From contig CM034145.1 of NCBI GenBank assembly GCA_019914995.1, positions 4,037,262 to 4,101,261 of the forward strand: a stretch of DNA of 64,000 bases, written 5' to 3'. Both the position numbers and the translations under genes were made by a program. This DNA comes from Acanthochlamys bracteata (Eukaryota; Streptophyta; Magnoliopsida; Pandanales; Velloziaceae). The stretch's first letter is position 1; the number at the start of each line of letters is the position of its first letter. Below the pieces are notes generated by a model. The model searched no databases and was not told the DNA's origin. It worked only from the letters and a program-made list of their open reading frames with translations. Below are positions 50,105-60,740 of the stretch, one piece after another.

Positions 50105-50345
50105 ACTCAATGCTACGAAGCAGTTTTATACAGACTACGGATGCTTCAGGCTTCAGCATCGTGTGCTGAAATACAGAATAGAGATAACTTGCACGTCCTA
50201 GCCAACTAAGTGCAGCTATACTTGTGAAGGTTTTGGATATTACACAGAAGGAAAAGATAGTTGATGCCTTCGAGAAAAAAGAAAATAATAAGAGAAATAA
50301 TAATACGGTAAAATGCGGATGTGCTGCATCGATTAAAGTGAAATA
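50105..50345 (+). pseudogene. FAR1 DNA-binding domain fossil
   Basis: Plus-strand pieces in different frames resemble the FAR1 domain: TKQFYTDYGC and GFSIVC at 50105-50165, CEGFGYYTEGKDS at about 50222-50260, then TVKCGCAASIKVK at about 50306-50344 followed by TAA. The last block matches the RCGCxAxMRVK pattern of FAR1/FRS and related MULE transposases (compare KCGCTATMRV in the intact gene at 16182-18704). Several frame changes and stops are present. The DDE part is absent. Confidence 0.45.
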
Positions 50346-50429
50346 AGATGCTTCTTAATTAATCATAAAGAGTTGTAAGTTTTGTAGAAGATCACACTAA
50401 TTAATCACTGCGGATGACTATAATATGAA

Positions 50430-50800
50430 ATTGTGTTACCATAAAGTGATCCCGGACTCTTTTGTAAAGTGTCAGTTGACAACTATGGTCACATAGGATC
50501 CCATAGTGTCATATTATGGTCGCATATTGCGACACCCAGCGTGGTCAACTGTGGTTTGGAATTATGCGACTACATGCGGCCATCTTGTGAACTTGTGAGA
50601 CCATAAACTAACGTACGACTACGTGCGACCATAAAGAAGATTCGTGCGACCATAAAGAAATGTGCGACTACATACAACCATCTTACAGACTCATGCAATC
50701 ATAAAGTGATCCTGAGCTCCTTTATAAAGCACTAAAGCGTCGCTCTGCTACTATGGTCTCACAAGATTGCAGAGTATCATATTTATAATGTCAGGTGTAA
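50430..50800. repeat. Subterminal-type array of TGCGACCA motifs
   Basis: Dense short copies of TGCGACCATAAAG, GCGACTACATGCG, TATGGTCGCAT and GTGATCC.GACT in both orientations. The phrase GTGATCC.G..CTCCTTT.TAAAG appears at both ends of the array (50444 and 50707). The organisation is like CACTA subterminal regions and the GCGAC array at 7340-7815, but the sequence differs. No transposase nearby. Confidence 0.5.
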
Positions 50801-50924
50801 CCATTTATTTTTGTGTCTGTTTAGCTAGAACATTATCTGATTCAGTTCCCTTTTAGCCATCAATTGGCGCTTCTTATTTAGAGTTTCAGCTAACAGCATT
50901 GCCGAGATTAAAGAACTCGACTGC

Positions 50925-51219
50925 TAGTGGTGGCAATTCGGATATATGAATCAGTTTTGTATCGACCTATAAAATAATCGGGTCAAAATTGTTCAACCCT
51001 AATTTGACCCATTTATTTGTATTGGTCAAAAGTATCAACCCTAATCCAACCTTTTTAATAACCGAGTCAAATTGAGATTGACACATTTAATAATTAAAAT
51101 TATTAAAATATTAATTTTAGTAATAATATATAAAAATTATTAATTATGATATATCTAAAAGAAAAATATTAATTTGATAAAATTTATAAATTAAGTAAAA
51201 ATTAGTTAAATTTGGATAA

Positions 51220-51262
<43 letters not shown>

Positions 51263-51468
51263 CAAATTTTATGATACTATTTTTTAATTATTAAATAATA
51301 TATACCGTATAAATAGTTAAACGAATCAATTTTGGATTAATCCGAATTCGATCCAAACCCATTTAATATTTTCGGTCAATTTCGGGTCGATCCGAAATTG
51401 ATCCGGATCCGACTAAGGCCTAACCCGAATTCGACTTTTTCGGGTCTTGTCGAAATTTGCCACCCCTA
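50925..51468. mobile_element. hAT non-autonomous element, TAGGGGTGGCAA type
   Basis: 544 bp. Left end TAGTGGTGGCAATTCGG, right end complemented TAGGGGTGGCAAATTTCG. Exact 8-bp target duplication TCGACTGC at 50917-50924 and 51469-51476. The interior repeats words such as GGGTCAA, CAACCCTAAT and GATCCGAA, and includes a (TA)n tract at 51220-51260. No ORF. Confidence 0.92.
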
Positions 51469-51476
51469 TCGACTGC

Positions 51477-53574
51477 TTTCTTAAGTCTGAATTGGGGTAT
51501 TATTTCTTGTGTGATCAAGCTGTAGTCTTCACCAATACAAAGATAATTCAAATAATCAAGATAAAAGTCCCGCAATTACCGCAGCAATAAAAAATAAACT
51601 CACAACTTAATTGCTTAGTTTCTATTGATGCATGAATACAAACTCTTAACTATAATGTAAAAAGCTACCCATTCGATTGTTGTGGAACGTCAACTTGGTT
51701 TATGGTCCAACAATCGTAGTTAGAGCAGATGTTATATTTTCTAAAATTGAAGAGAGACCAAATCGCTAAAAATTAAAGCTCTCCTGCCAACTTAAAATCC
51801 TTCTTCGAGTTGTACACTCTCATCGCATGATCTCGAAGAAGTAGCTCTACCACGACCCAATGCCCCTATCTAATAATATGGAGGATGACTCTTCTTGTCT
51901 CTACCCATGGTTTTGGCAGTACCATTGTCAGGTGGATAGCGTCTTTGTGGTATATCATCACTGCGTTTGTTCTAGAGCATGTTTCGAACTATTTTCTTCT
52001 GTCATTGCTACTTCTCTGCATACGTTATGAATCATCTTGCAGGGATTACTACAAAATTATTTCAACATTAAAATTTAACATTATACAAAAACACTTAACG
52101 TCAACAAATTTTATATTGCTCCAAATCCTGTAATTACAGCTTACGAATTACCGCAAATATTAAGCTAGCAGTCCAATACTCACCATTGGACGCTCCAAGC
52201 TTAGATAATTATTTCCATAGTCAGTAGTACACAACCTCATCCACATGCTATGACATAAGACAAATAGAATATACAGATAGGACAAACATTTTTTAGAGAT
52301 TTATATGCATTGACTCTTTGACAATAGAAACATTACCTTCAGCACCGAGAGCCACGAACCATATCATTAATGGAGAACAAACAATATGCATGAAACTCCG
52401 ACACTAAACTTAGTCACTTAAACTTGAAATATAAGGCAAAACATAAACTATTTATCAAACAATATCTTCTCTACAGGAAGTCAGACTCCTATAACCTAAT
52501 GTGTTTTCGATATACAGGAAAACAACGGTAGGATGACGATGTTGTTTTACCCCGGGAGTAGTTTATACTCAATATTACTCCTTTTAGTGGTGATGGGCTG
52601 CCGAGTTCCAGTAGTTACATGTCGAACTTGTACGTTGTGATGTTCTTTCTATCACTTTATTCTCCAATTTATAATGGCGCTTCTTAATATAATTACTTCT
52701 TAACCACCAATACTAACGTAACTAGAAACATCTCATAACTATTACACTTTTAGACGGGGAGCAATTAACGTTTGAATTAACCGACGCATTTCGTCTCGCT
52801 TTCAACTTCGTCTAAATGTTTGGCTATATATTTTGTCTAATTTTCACCCTTTCAATTTTCGAGACCCAACCACAGCATTCCAACCAGTGTAGATATGACG
52901 CTAATCGAGGGTGATAATTATTAACAGTACAGTGACTAGACTCAACTCATAAATATGAGCCTGTGCATTTATCTCCGTTCTTAACTGCGCCATTAATGTC
53001 TTGACTGGTTGTTTCGTATCAACATATCAATATTATAAGAACATAATATGTACATATTTATAAAATCATAACCTCCGATTTATATTAAAATGATAATATT
53101 TTTTTGTTTTATTTTTTCATCTTTCCTTCACATATAAATTGGTTTTAATGTGTGCATAAATAATACACAAATGTAAAAAGTATAAATTCTTTTTCTTTTG
53201 ACAAAAAGATCTTATAAAAATTGTTTTGATGTCATTATGTCATTATCATAATCTTTTCAAATAATCAATAAACTTTTTTGCATAAGCATTTATTTAGACG
53301 ATACAAATGTACATTATTTATATACACTTATAAAAAGTATGCCTAATTGTTTTAAACAAAGGGATTTTCTATTGATTATCAAAATATTTTTTAAATCATC
53401 AGAATATAAGTGCAACGCAATATATAAATGGATATAAAAATATGTATTCGTTTTTTTAAATGTAATCTCTTATAATAGCTCTTTAAATTTAATGAAGTAT
53501 CTATAGTGATTTTTTAAGTTAGAATTAATACAAGAATTTTTTATGATTGTATAAACTAGTTATATCTATGTCTC

Positions 53575-53577
<3 letters not shown>
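51477..53577. other. Intergenic stretch, nothing recognised
   Basis: AT-rich DNA without recognisable elements or coding blocks. The ORF at 51885-52133 (plus) has no motif and no splice context, so it is not called. The stretch ends in a (TA)n tract at about 53578-53605. Confidence 0.5.
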
Positions 53578-53605
<28 letters not shown>

Positions 53606-53643
53606 GGTTCGAATTTGCATAAATTGGGTTTACTGCGCAGATC

Positions 53644-53686
53644 GCGTTGTGGGACCGTCCAATCTTGATTGGACGGTCCACAACGC
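53644..53686. repeat. Subterminal hairpin of element 2
   Basis: Arms GCGTTGTGGGACCGTCCAAT and its complement, with a TT spacer and one bulged G, about 20 bp each. It lies about 40 bp from the left end, in the segment missing from the right arm. Comparable in position and kind to the hairpins of element 1. Confidence 0.85.
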
Positions 53687-54599
53687 ACACGCACGATTAG
53701 AGTTAGCTGACAGCACGCAAGGGCATTTCCGTAATCTCTCTTGTAAAAACCGATCCGCTCGGGCGCTACTTCTCTTCTTTTTTTTTCTTCTTCCGCGAGC
53801 GCGAGCCCGATCCCGCCCGGCCGCCTTCATCTCCCCCGGCGCAGGTTTGCTTCTCCTTCATCTTTTTTCCCTTCTGTAATCACTCTCTAAATAACAACCG
53901 TTCCCGTTGCAAACCCTAGCATTTCGTTCGTTGCCGGCCGAGCGTCCGATCGCCGCCGGCGAACGAGATTAGGGCTAACCAAGTGTGAATTTCTCTTCTC
54001 CTCCTTCTTCTATGCCTTCTATCTTGTTCATTTTCAGGATTCGCTGCAGTTCGTCGGCCGTCCTTCGTTGCGATGTGTTTTAATGATTGTTAGGTTCTGG
54101 AGCTTGCTAGGAATGTAGTAAGGAACAACAACAACGACAACAAGAATATCATGAGACAACAACAAGAATAAAAGAGACAACACCAGTAAGAGACAACAAC
54201 AAGAATATCAAGAGACAACACCTGTAAGAGATAACAACTAGAAACTGGATTGCAGCCAAGACCACATCTGCTGGAGATGTACACATTGCTGCATTACTTT
54301 CCAATAGAGACGATATATATTTAGTAGTTTAGGATTATGCGATGTAATGCTTTTCACTTTACAATGTTTTCTGCACTTCTAGTTATGCAAACGTGTAATC
54401 AAATCTTAATTCTTTTGGTTAATGAAATCAAAAAAAATTCCAGCAAGTGCTTAATTATGTTGTGAATGACATGCGAATGTGAATGTCAGTTGTCCAGTTA
54501 TGTGAATGTGAATGTCAGTTGTCCAGTTATGTGAATGTGATTATGTCGTGAATTCTAGCCAGTTATGCTTGCAAAACTCACCTGCGCATCCAGTTGGGA

Positions 54600-55330
54600 A
54601 GGCAATGCCAATGGAAGAGCATTTCACTTGTGAGCTAGTATAGCTCACTGCCTCACTGGTCTCCTTGCAGTGAGCTTTGCTAGCTCTCAGCTCACTGGTC
54701 TGTCAAGTGAGCTAGCAAAGCTCACTGCTCAGGTGACCAGTGAGTGAGCTGCTAGTGAGCTCACTACCACCGCCGCCGAGTGGATCGCCGATTCGCTCTC
54801 CCGGCCAGTGAGCTCACTGGCCTGGCAGATATGATTTTTTTTTTTTTAACAGCTGTTGTACGATGAAGCTGTTTCAGATTGAACATACCAATTTGCTTTT
54901 TTTTTTTTATAATGCGACTTAAGAAATTTGTTTTAGTTTTAAACATTGAGCTTTGGTAGCTCACTTAACAGCTGACCAGTGAGCTCACTGGTCAGCTGTC
55001 AAGTGAGCTAGCAAAGGTCACTTGTCTTGTGACCAGTGAGCTCAGTGCCACAATGCAGATAGTTTTTGGCCAATGAGCTGGCTGACATCAATATTTTTTT
55101 TTCTTTTAACAGTTGTTGTACAATGAAGCTTAAAACAGATTGAACGTACCAATTTAATTTATTTTTTTTTACAATGCAAGTTAAGAAATCTGTTTTATTT
55201 ATACACATTGAGTTTTGCTAGTTCAATTAACTGCTAACCAGTGAGCTCCAACCAGTGAGCTAAGGGAGCTTACTTGTCAGTGCCAGTGAGCTCACTAGTC
55301 AACTGATCAGTGAGCTCTCTGGTCAGCTGA
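54600..55330. repeat. AGTGAGCT motif cluster, left arm
   Basis: More than twenty copies of AGTGAGCT or its complement AGCTCACT, often fused as the palindrome AGTGAGCTCACT and joined by CTGGTCAG, TAGCAAAG and GACCAGTGAG. Poly-T blocks (54835-54848, 54898-54911, 55093-55104) split it into three similar modules. Looks like subterminal binding sites amplified inside the arm; inference. Confidence 0.85.
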
Positions 55331-55506
55331 TTTTTTTCATTTTTTCTTTTTTGTCACTACACGTTTACTATTTCTTGGAGGTACTTTCACATTCATATGA
55401 AGACTACATATATACAATATAAGAAGTTTTCATACAAATCCAAATGCTTGTCCAAAAATGCCAAAACTATAATATAACTAGTTGATAGTACATACAAATG
55501 TAATAG

Positions 55507-57785
55507 CTACTCCAAATGAATAGCTAACTCTTCATCATCATTTTCTTCATCTTCACTTGTGTTTCTGTTTTCATCGTGTCTATCAACAGCTGTCAAGTAA
55601 GAAAGTGAAGACAAATATCAATTTCAAATAATTTTCTCAAAAGAAACATAGTATACTAGGAATCAAAACTAAGCAAATTACTTACTTGCTTTTTTTTTTC
55701 TATTTGGATTTTCAGAACAATTTCTTTTGTCATGCTTAACACTATAGTTGTTACAGTAAGTACATTTCCTACTTGTCTTCGCTTTAACTCTTGCAATAGC
55801 TTTTTCCAAATCTCCTTTAATTCTAACACTATTTTTGTGAACATATCCTACTTTTTTCCTTCCCTTCGTTTGTGAGATGTTAGGATTTAAAAGTAAAACT
55901 TAACAGGTATCATTTGAGGCCGGTAAGCTCTCATTTACATTTTCTGTATCATCAACTGAAATATTCTCCGGATTATTAGTCTTTCTTACTTCCTTGAGCC
56001 TTTGTGATAATTCTTGTGATGCTTGCAATATTGTTTGGTATCCCTCTTCGCTTTCAGCCCCTTCATAAATCAATTGACTGTAAACTATTTGAAATTGAGT
56101 AGTTCTCAATAACTCAGACTTTTCATGGCCACTTATTGCTGCAGCATCATACTTTCCTCTATATTTATTACTCCTTTCATCCACCTTTTAAGAACAAATT
56201 GATTTGGAAGTTCTATATCATGACTCTAAAAAACTTTTATAAGGTGCCCATAAGGAATCCCCAAAAATTCAAATAGCTTGCATTCACAGTTACCTTCCTT
56301 TGTAGCTGAATTGAACTTTACCTTCCACATACCGTGATCGCCTTCCATTCGTGACTTATAAATATAAGTCATACAACCATCACTACTCTTTTCATCATCA
56401 TATAAGACATACTCAAGTTGAGCTTTCTCATATTCTTTTTTGAATCTGTTGTATACATTTTTTGTATACACTTTTGCTGCACTTTTAAAAAAAAATGCAC
56501 TACTATCGACGATGCGGCAAGAGTGTTCACTAGTATAATTCTCTTTTTTCTCTCTTTCAACAAGTTGTCTCAAATACTTCTCATTCTTCAATACAAACTC
56601 TCGAATAGTGGTAGTTGGTTGAAAAAAATTTTTATAGATAGCATTTATACCTTCAGCAAGTGAAGTAGTATTCATGCCGGTATAAAAGGTATCCAAGTGA
56701 TAAACCGGTGCCCATTTGTTTCGAATTTTATATATTCATTTTAGCCATTCATTCTTCTCTAATCCGTATGCGCACATTAATTCCTCCCATCTCATTTCAA
56801 ATGTGTTAGGAATATACGTTTCCCGAATACAAGACGTGATATCTTTTTTGAATTTTGACTTCTTAAAGTAAACATGTGAAAGTTTTTCGGCAAATTTTTT
56901 CATAATATGCCACAAGCAAAATCTATGTCTTGTAGTTGGAAATACCTTCACGACAGCTGCAGTCATAACTCTGTCTTGATCTGTCATGATTGAAGATGGG
57001 GCGCGGCTACCCATAGCCGCAAACCATGTCTCAAAAAGCCACTGAAATGATTCCTCTGTCTCATTTAGAAGTAGTGCGCAACCAAACTGGATTGACTGCA
57101 TGTGGTGGTTAACTCCAGTAAATGGAGCAAATGGCATATCATATATATTCTTACGGTAGATTTGTTGCCCTTGCTTCATCGTCAATCTTTATTGCATAGA
57201 AAAAATTCGGATCTTCTATATTCTTCTTCTTAAAATAGTTCAACATTATCGTAGCATACCCGCTAATAGATCTCTTATACTCTTTTAACGACACAAGTGA
57301 TTCCAATAATTTCTTCATCAAAATCATTTTGTGGTCCGTCAAGTATATCAACAACTTTATTTACGGGTAAGCCTTCATTTCGAAAAGAGTCAATCATACT
57401 CTTAGCTGCAATAGATAAATTGTTACAGACGGACATGCACATTCCTTTTGTGGGACTAACTAAATGATGATTGTGATTACCTTCGTAACCTACCACTTTC
57501 GATAATTCAGAATCTTCTTTTTTCATCCTTATATTTGCAGGACACCCACATCTCACTGTACTTGTATTTTTTCTCTTCTTTCCTTTTTTCTCAGATCCCT
57601 CGTCTATTTTTTGTGATCGATGGCCTCTATGACTACCAAAACGATCACATGTCATTTGACATACACTCACTTTAAATTAGTTAAAAATTCTTTTATGATT
57701 CGTCCGAATAATGACGCTAAATCCCAATGATTTTCCATAATTTAATATAAAATTATTTTCTAGCTTCAAGGTTCTCAAAAGTCAT
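55507..57785 (-). pseudogene. FAR1-type MULE transposase, inactivated
   Basis: Colinear with the intact transposase at 16182-18704. N-terminus at about 57785 (MTFENLE) with an early stop and frameshift; FAR1 zinc-binding block at 57540-57670 (VCQMTCDRFGSHRGH, RCGCPANIR); frameshift near 57290; about 26 codons deleted near 57170, removing the DTTY block with the first catalytic Asp; the rest of the DDE domain at 56736-57150 (SIMTDQD, CLWH, FEMRWEEL); in-frame TGA near 56733; SWIM finger at about 56240-56290 with its third Cys changed (GIPYGH); TAG near 56225; stop after DTC near 55900; zinc knuckle at 55720-55790 (CTYCNNYSVKHDKRNC) and the conserved last intron and acidic exon ending HLE at 55507. 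Certainly non-functional. Confidence 0.92.
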
Positions 57786-58159
57786 CCGTAGACATGGCGT
57801 TGCAAGAAAAGAAGAAGAGGCCTTGAAACTTATAAATTCCAAGAAAAAAATGTCACCGTTGTGTTATCGTTTTGATTTTATACCTTAAAGAAAAATACAT
57901 GTTAAGTCTTGTGCCATAACAAGAAGAAGAAGAAAAGAGGAATCAAATAATAGTAAGAATTTTTTGTGCAAAGTGGAAACAGAGAAGATGCAATGCTGTT
58001 AACAGAGAACAAAAGAGAGGAGAACTCCCGCCTAGATGACGTACCGATTCATTTCCAGCCAGAGAACACATAACAACTAAAATAACCATATTGCACTCAA
58101 TATATTTTGTTCACTTATTTGAACGCATATACTGGTTTCCGGCCGGAGAACGGTAAGCT
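57786..58159. other. Element 2 interior, 5' flank of the pseudogene
   Basis: Corresponds to the upstream region of the transposase in element 1: purine-rich, with AAGAAGAAGAAAAGAGGAA near 57925. No ORF of interest; no promoter assigned. Confidence 0.4.
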
Positions 58160-59776
58160 CACTAGCCGGAAAGCAGAGAGCTCACTGATCAACTGACCAG
58201 TGAGCTCCCTTAGCTCACTGGTTGGAGCTCACTGGTTAGCAGTTAATTGAACTAGCAAAATTCAATGTATATAAATAAAATAGATTTCTTAACTTGCATT
58301 GTAAAAAAAAAAAAAAAAAAGCAAATTGGTACGTTCAATCTGTTTTAAACTTCATTGTACAACAACTGTTAAAAGAAAAAAAAAATGTTGATGTCAGCCA
58401 GCTCACTGACCGGAGGCCAGTCAGCTTGCTGGCCGGAAACTGTCTGCACGGTGGCAGTGAGCTCACTAGTCACAAGACAAGTGAGCTAGCAAAGCTCAAT
58501 GTTTAAAACTAAAACAGATTTCTTAAGTTGCATTGTAAAAAAAAAAGCAAATTGGTATGTTCAATCTGAAACAGCTTCATCGTACAACAGATGTTAAAAG
58601 AAAAAAAAATCATGTCTGTTAGGCCAGGTTGCTCACTAGCCGGAGAGCAGTCGGAAACAGTCTGCTCGCTGGCCAGTGAGTAGTGAGCTCACTAGCAGCT
58701 CACTCACTGGTCACCTGAGCAGTGAGCTTTGCTAGCTCACTTGACATACCGGTGAGCTGCCAGTGAGCAGAGAGCTAGCAATGCTCACTACAAGGAGACC
58801 AATGAGGCAGTGAGCTATACTAGCTCACAAGTGAAATGCTCTTCCATTGGCATTGCCTTCCCAATTGGATGCTCAGTGAGTTTTGCAAGCATAATTGGCT
58901 GGATTCACAACATAATCACATTCATATTCACATAACTGGACAACTGATATTCACATTCACATAGCATTCACAACATAATTAAGCACTTGCTGGAATTTTT
59001 TCTGATTTCATTAACCAAAAGAATTAAAATTTTATTATACGTTTGCATAACTAGAAATTCAGAATACATTGTAAAGTGAAAAGCATTACATCGCATAATC
59101 CTAAACTACTAAATATAAATCGTCTCTGTTGGGAAGTAATACAGCAATGTGTACATCTCCAGCAGATGTGGTCTTGGCTGCAATCCAGTTCCTAGTTGTT
59201 ATCTCTTGCAGGTGTTGTCTCTTACTGTTCTTGTTGTTGTCTCTTGCTGGTGTTGTCTCTTCTATTCTTGTTGTTGTCTCATGATGTTTTTGTTGTCCCT
59301 TGCTGCATTCCTAGCAAGCTCCAGAACCTAACAACCATTAAAACATATCAATAAATAAAATTGAAACCAAATAACAGCCGTAGTGATTATCAAATTGTTT
59401 CAATAGCATCAATCAATTATGCAGAACTAGAAAAGGAGATATGCCACATCAAAATTGTCATTCACATTCACACAAACACAGCATGAAATTAAAACAAAAT
59501 ACACATACCAGTACATTTATAAAGCTATCCGACTGCAAAAATCTGCAGTAGGTGAATTTGATGATGTTAAAAAATTTTAAAAACTCTGCAACAAAATCAC
59601 AACACTGCAACAAAAAAGGGTCCAAAAAGTTACCTGAAATTCGATTCATGGCCGGTGTTCGAACGCTCTGGCCGCAACGAAGGACGGCCGACGAACTGCG
59701 GCGAATCCTGAAAATGAGCAAGATAGAAGGCATAGAAGAAGGAGGAGAAGAGAAATTTCTGTGCAAATCCGAACCC
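58160..59776 (-). repeat. Right inverted arm of element 2, with second AGTGAGCT cluster
   Basis: Inverted copy of the left arm: the AGTGAGCT/AGCTCACT cluster at 58160-58850, the GTGAATGTGAATGT-type block near 58915-58970, the GTTGTCTCTTGCTGGTGTTG block at 59200-59300, and the outer part with TTTCAGGATTCGC and GGCCGTCCTTCGTTGCG (complement, 59670-59715) ending at GGGTTCGGATTTGCA. The arms differ by several indels, so the copy is not recent. Confidence 0.85.
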
Positions 59777-60740
59777 ATATATATATTTATATATATATAC
59801 AAATTATTATGTTGTAAAATTGAACTCCTCTTAACATAAAGTAATACTTAACTGCTCCATCATTTATATTCGTATTGTTTATGTTATTAACATTTTGTTG
59901 CTTACAAGTGTATAATTAAGTATACATAGATATATTATGCACTAATATATGCACACTAATGTTTTGATATATGGCTTTTATATAAATTTCTTTGGAATTA
60001 AATTAGGCCAACATAATATCTTTTCATAAACTTTTTAGAAAAATCCTTTTGTTAGGGTGTTCATAGTTTGGGTTTCTTATATATACATATATTTGTAAAA
60101 AATCTTTTTGTATTTAATAAGTTGTTAATATTTTAAAAAGTTTGTATTAATGATTTAATTAAGTCTTAAAATGATATTTATAAGAAACACTCTTTAGGAT
60201 TTTTATGTTTTATTAAACTCACTTTTTGATGATAAGTTTAATAAAAACAAGTTTTTCTATTTATTTTATATTAAAAGTGAGTTTAAAAATTAAATCTTTT
60301 GTTTTAAAATTAAATTTGAACATGAGTTATTGATTGAGAAAACTTAAACTTCGTTTATTTTAAAGCATGTTTACTTTAGTTAGTAAACTTACTTTTGAAA
60401 GTGAATTTGTAAAATTGAGTTTAGAATAAAAAGTGAGTTTGCTAAAAAAATATAAATTTTGTATATATTTATATAAAACGTGAGTTTGAAAATAAAATTT
60501 AATTTTAAAAATAAACTTTTTATTAAAAAATTAATATAAAATTTTGTATTTACTTTAGTTTAAAAGTGAGTTAAAAGTGAGTTTTGAAAAAAATGAGTTA
60601 ATAGTATAGATAAATAAACCTTTAAAAGCACAATATATATATTCATATTTTATACATATAATATTAAAAATCCACACATGTATACACATATACAAGTCAC
60701 ACATTATCGATCATATCGTAGGCAAAGGGTGACAAGAAAT
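59777..60740. other. AT-rich intergenic stretch
   Basis: After the (TA)n tract nothing gene-like is seen. At 60200-60600 the phrase AAAAGTGAGTTT recurs irregularly with A/T homopolymers, perhaps an old MITE. Confidence 0.4.

Larger units (their letters stand above)
53606..55330 (+). repeat. Left inverted arm of element 2
   Basis: Pairs with 58160-59776. After the left-only segment, pairing starts at about 53985 (AATTTCTCTTCTCCTCCTTC) and includes a block of AACAACAAGAATA.CA.GAGACA units (54115-54245), a GTGAATGTGAATGTCAGTTG repeat (54470-54545) and the AGTGAGCT-rich zone (54600-55330). The frame at 54090-54284 (minus) recurs in the other arm at 59149-59331 (plus) only because the arms are copies. 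Confidence 0.85.
53606..59776 (-). mobile_element. FAR1-type MULE with a dead transposase (element 2)
   Basis: A 6.2-kb element between (TA)n tracts. The ends read GGTTCGAATTTGCA (left) and, complemented, GGGTTCGGATTTGCA (right). Long inverted arms (about 53606-55330 and 58160-59776) enclose a transposase pseudogene closely related to that of element 1, yet the terminal sequences differ from those of element 1. The left arm has about 365 bp (roughly 53620-53985) absent from the right arm, again GC-rich and promoter- or exon-like (AACCCTAGCATTTCG). A decayed, non-autonomous copy. Confidence 0.88.

Noticed and set aside
53547-53879. 110-aa plus-strand ORF at the left end of element 2
   Set aside because: It starts in the (TA)n tract, runs through the hairpin and GC-rich leader-like DNA, and has no motif; a by-product of composition.
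54090-59331. Similar hydrophobic ORFs of 60-64 aa in the two arms (54090-54284 minus, 59149-59331 plus)
   Set aside because: They are the same arm sequence read twice; conservation follows from the inverted duplication and the frame is a repeat of GTTGTTGTCTCT-type units.
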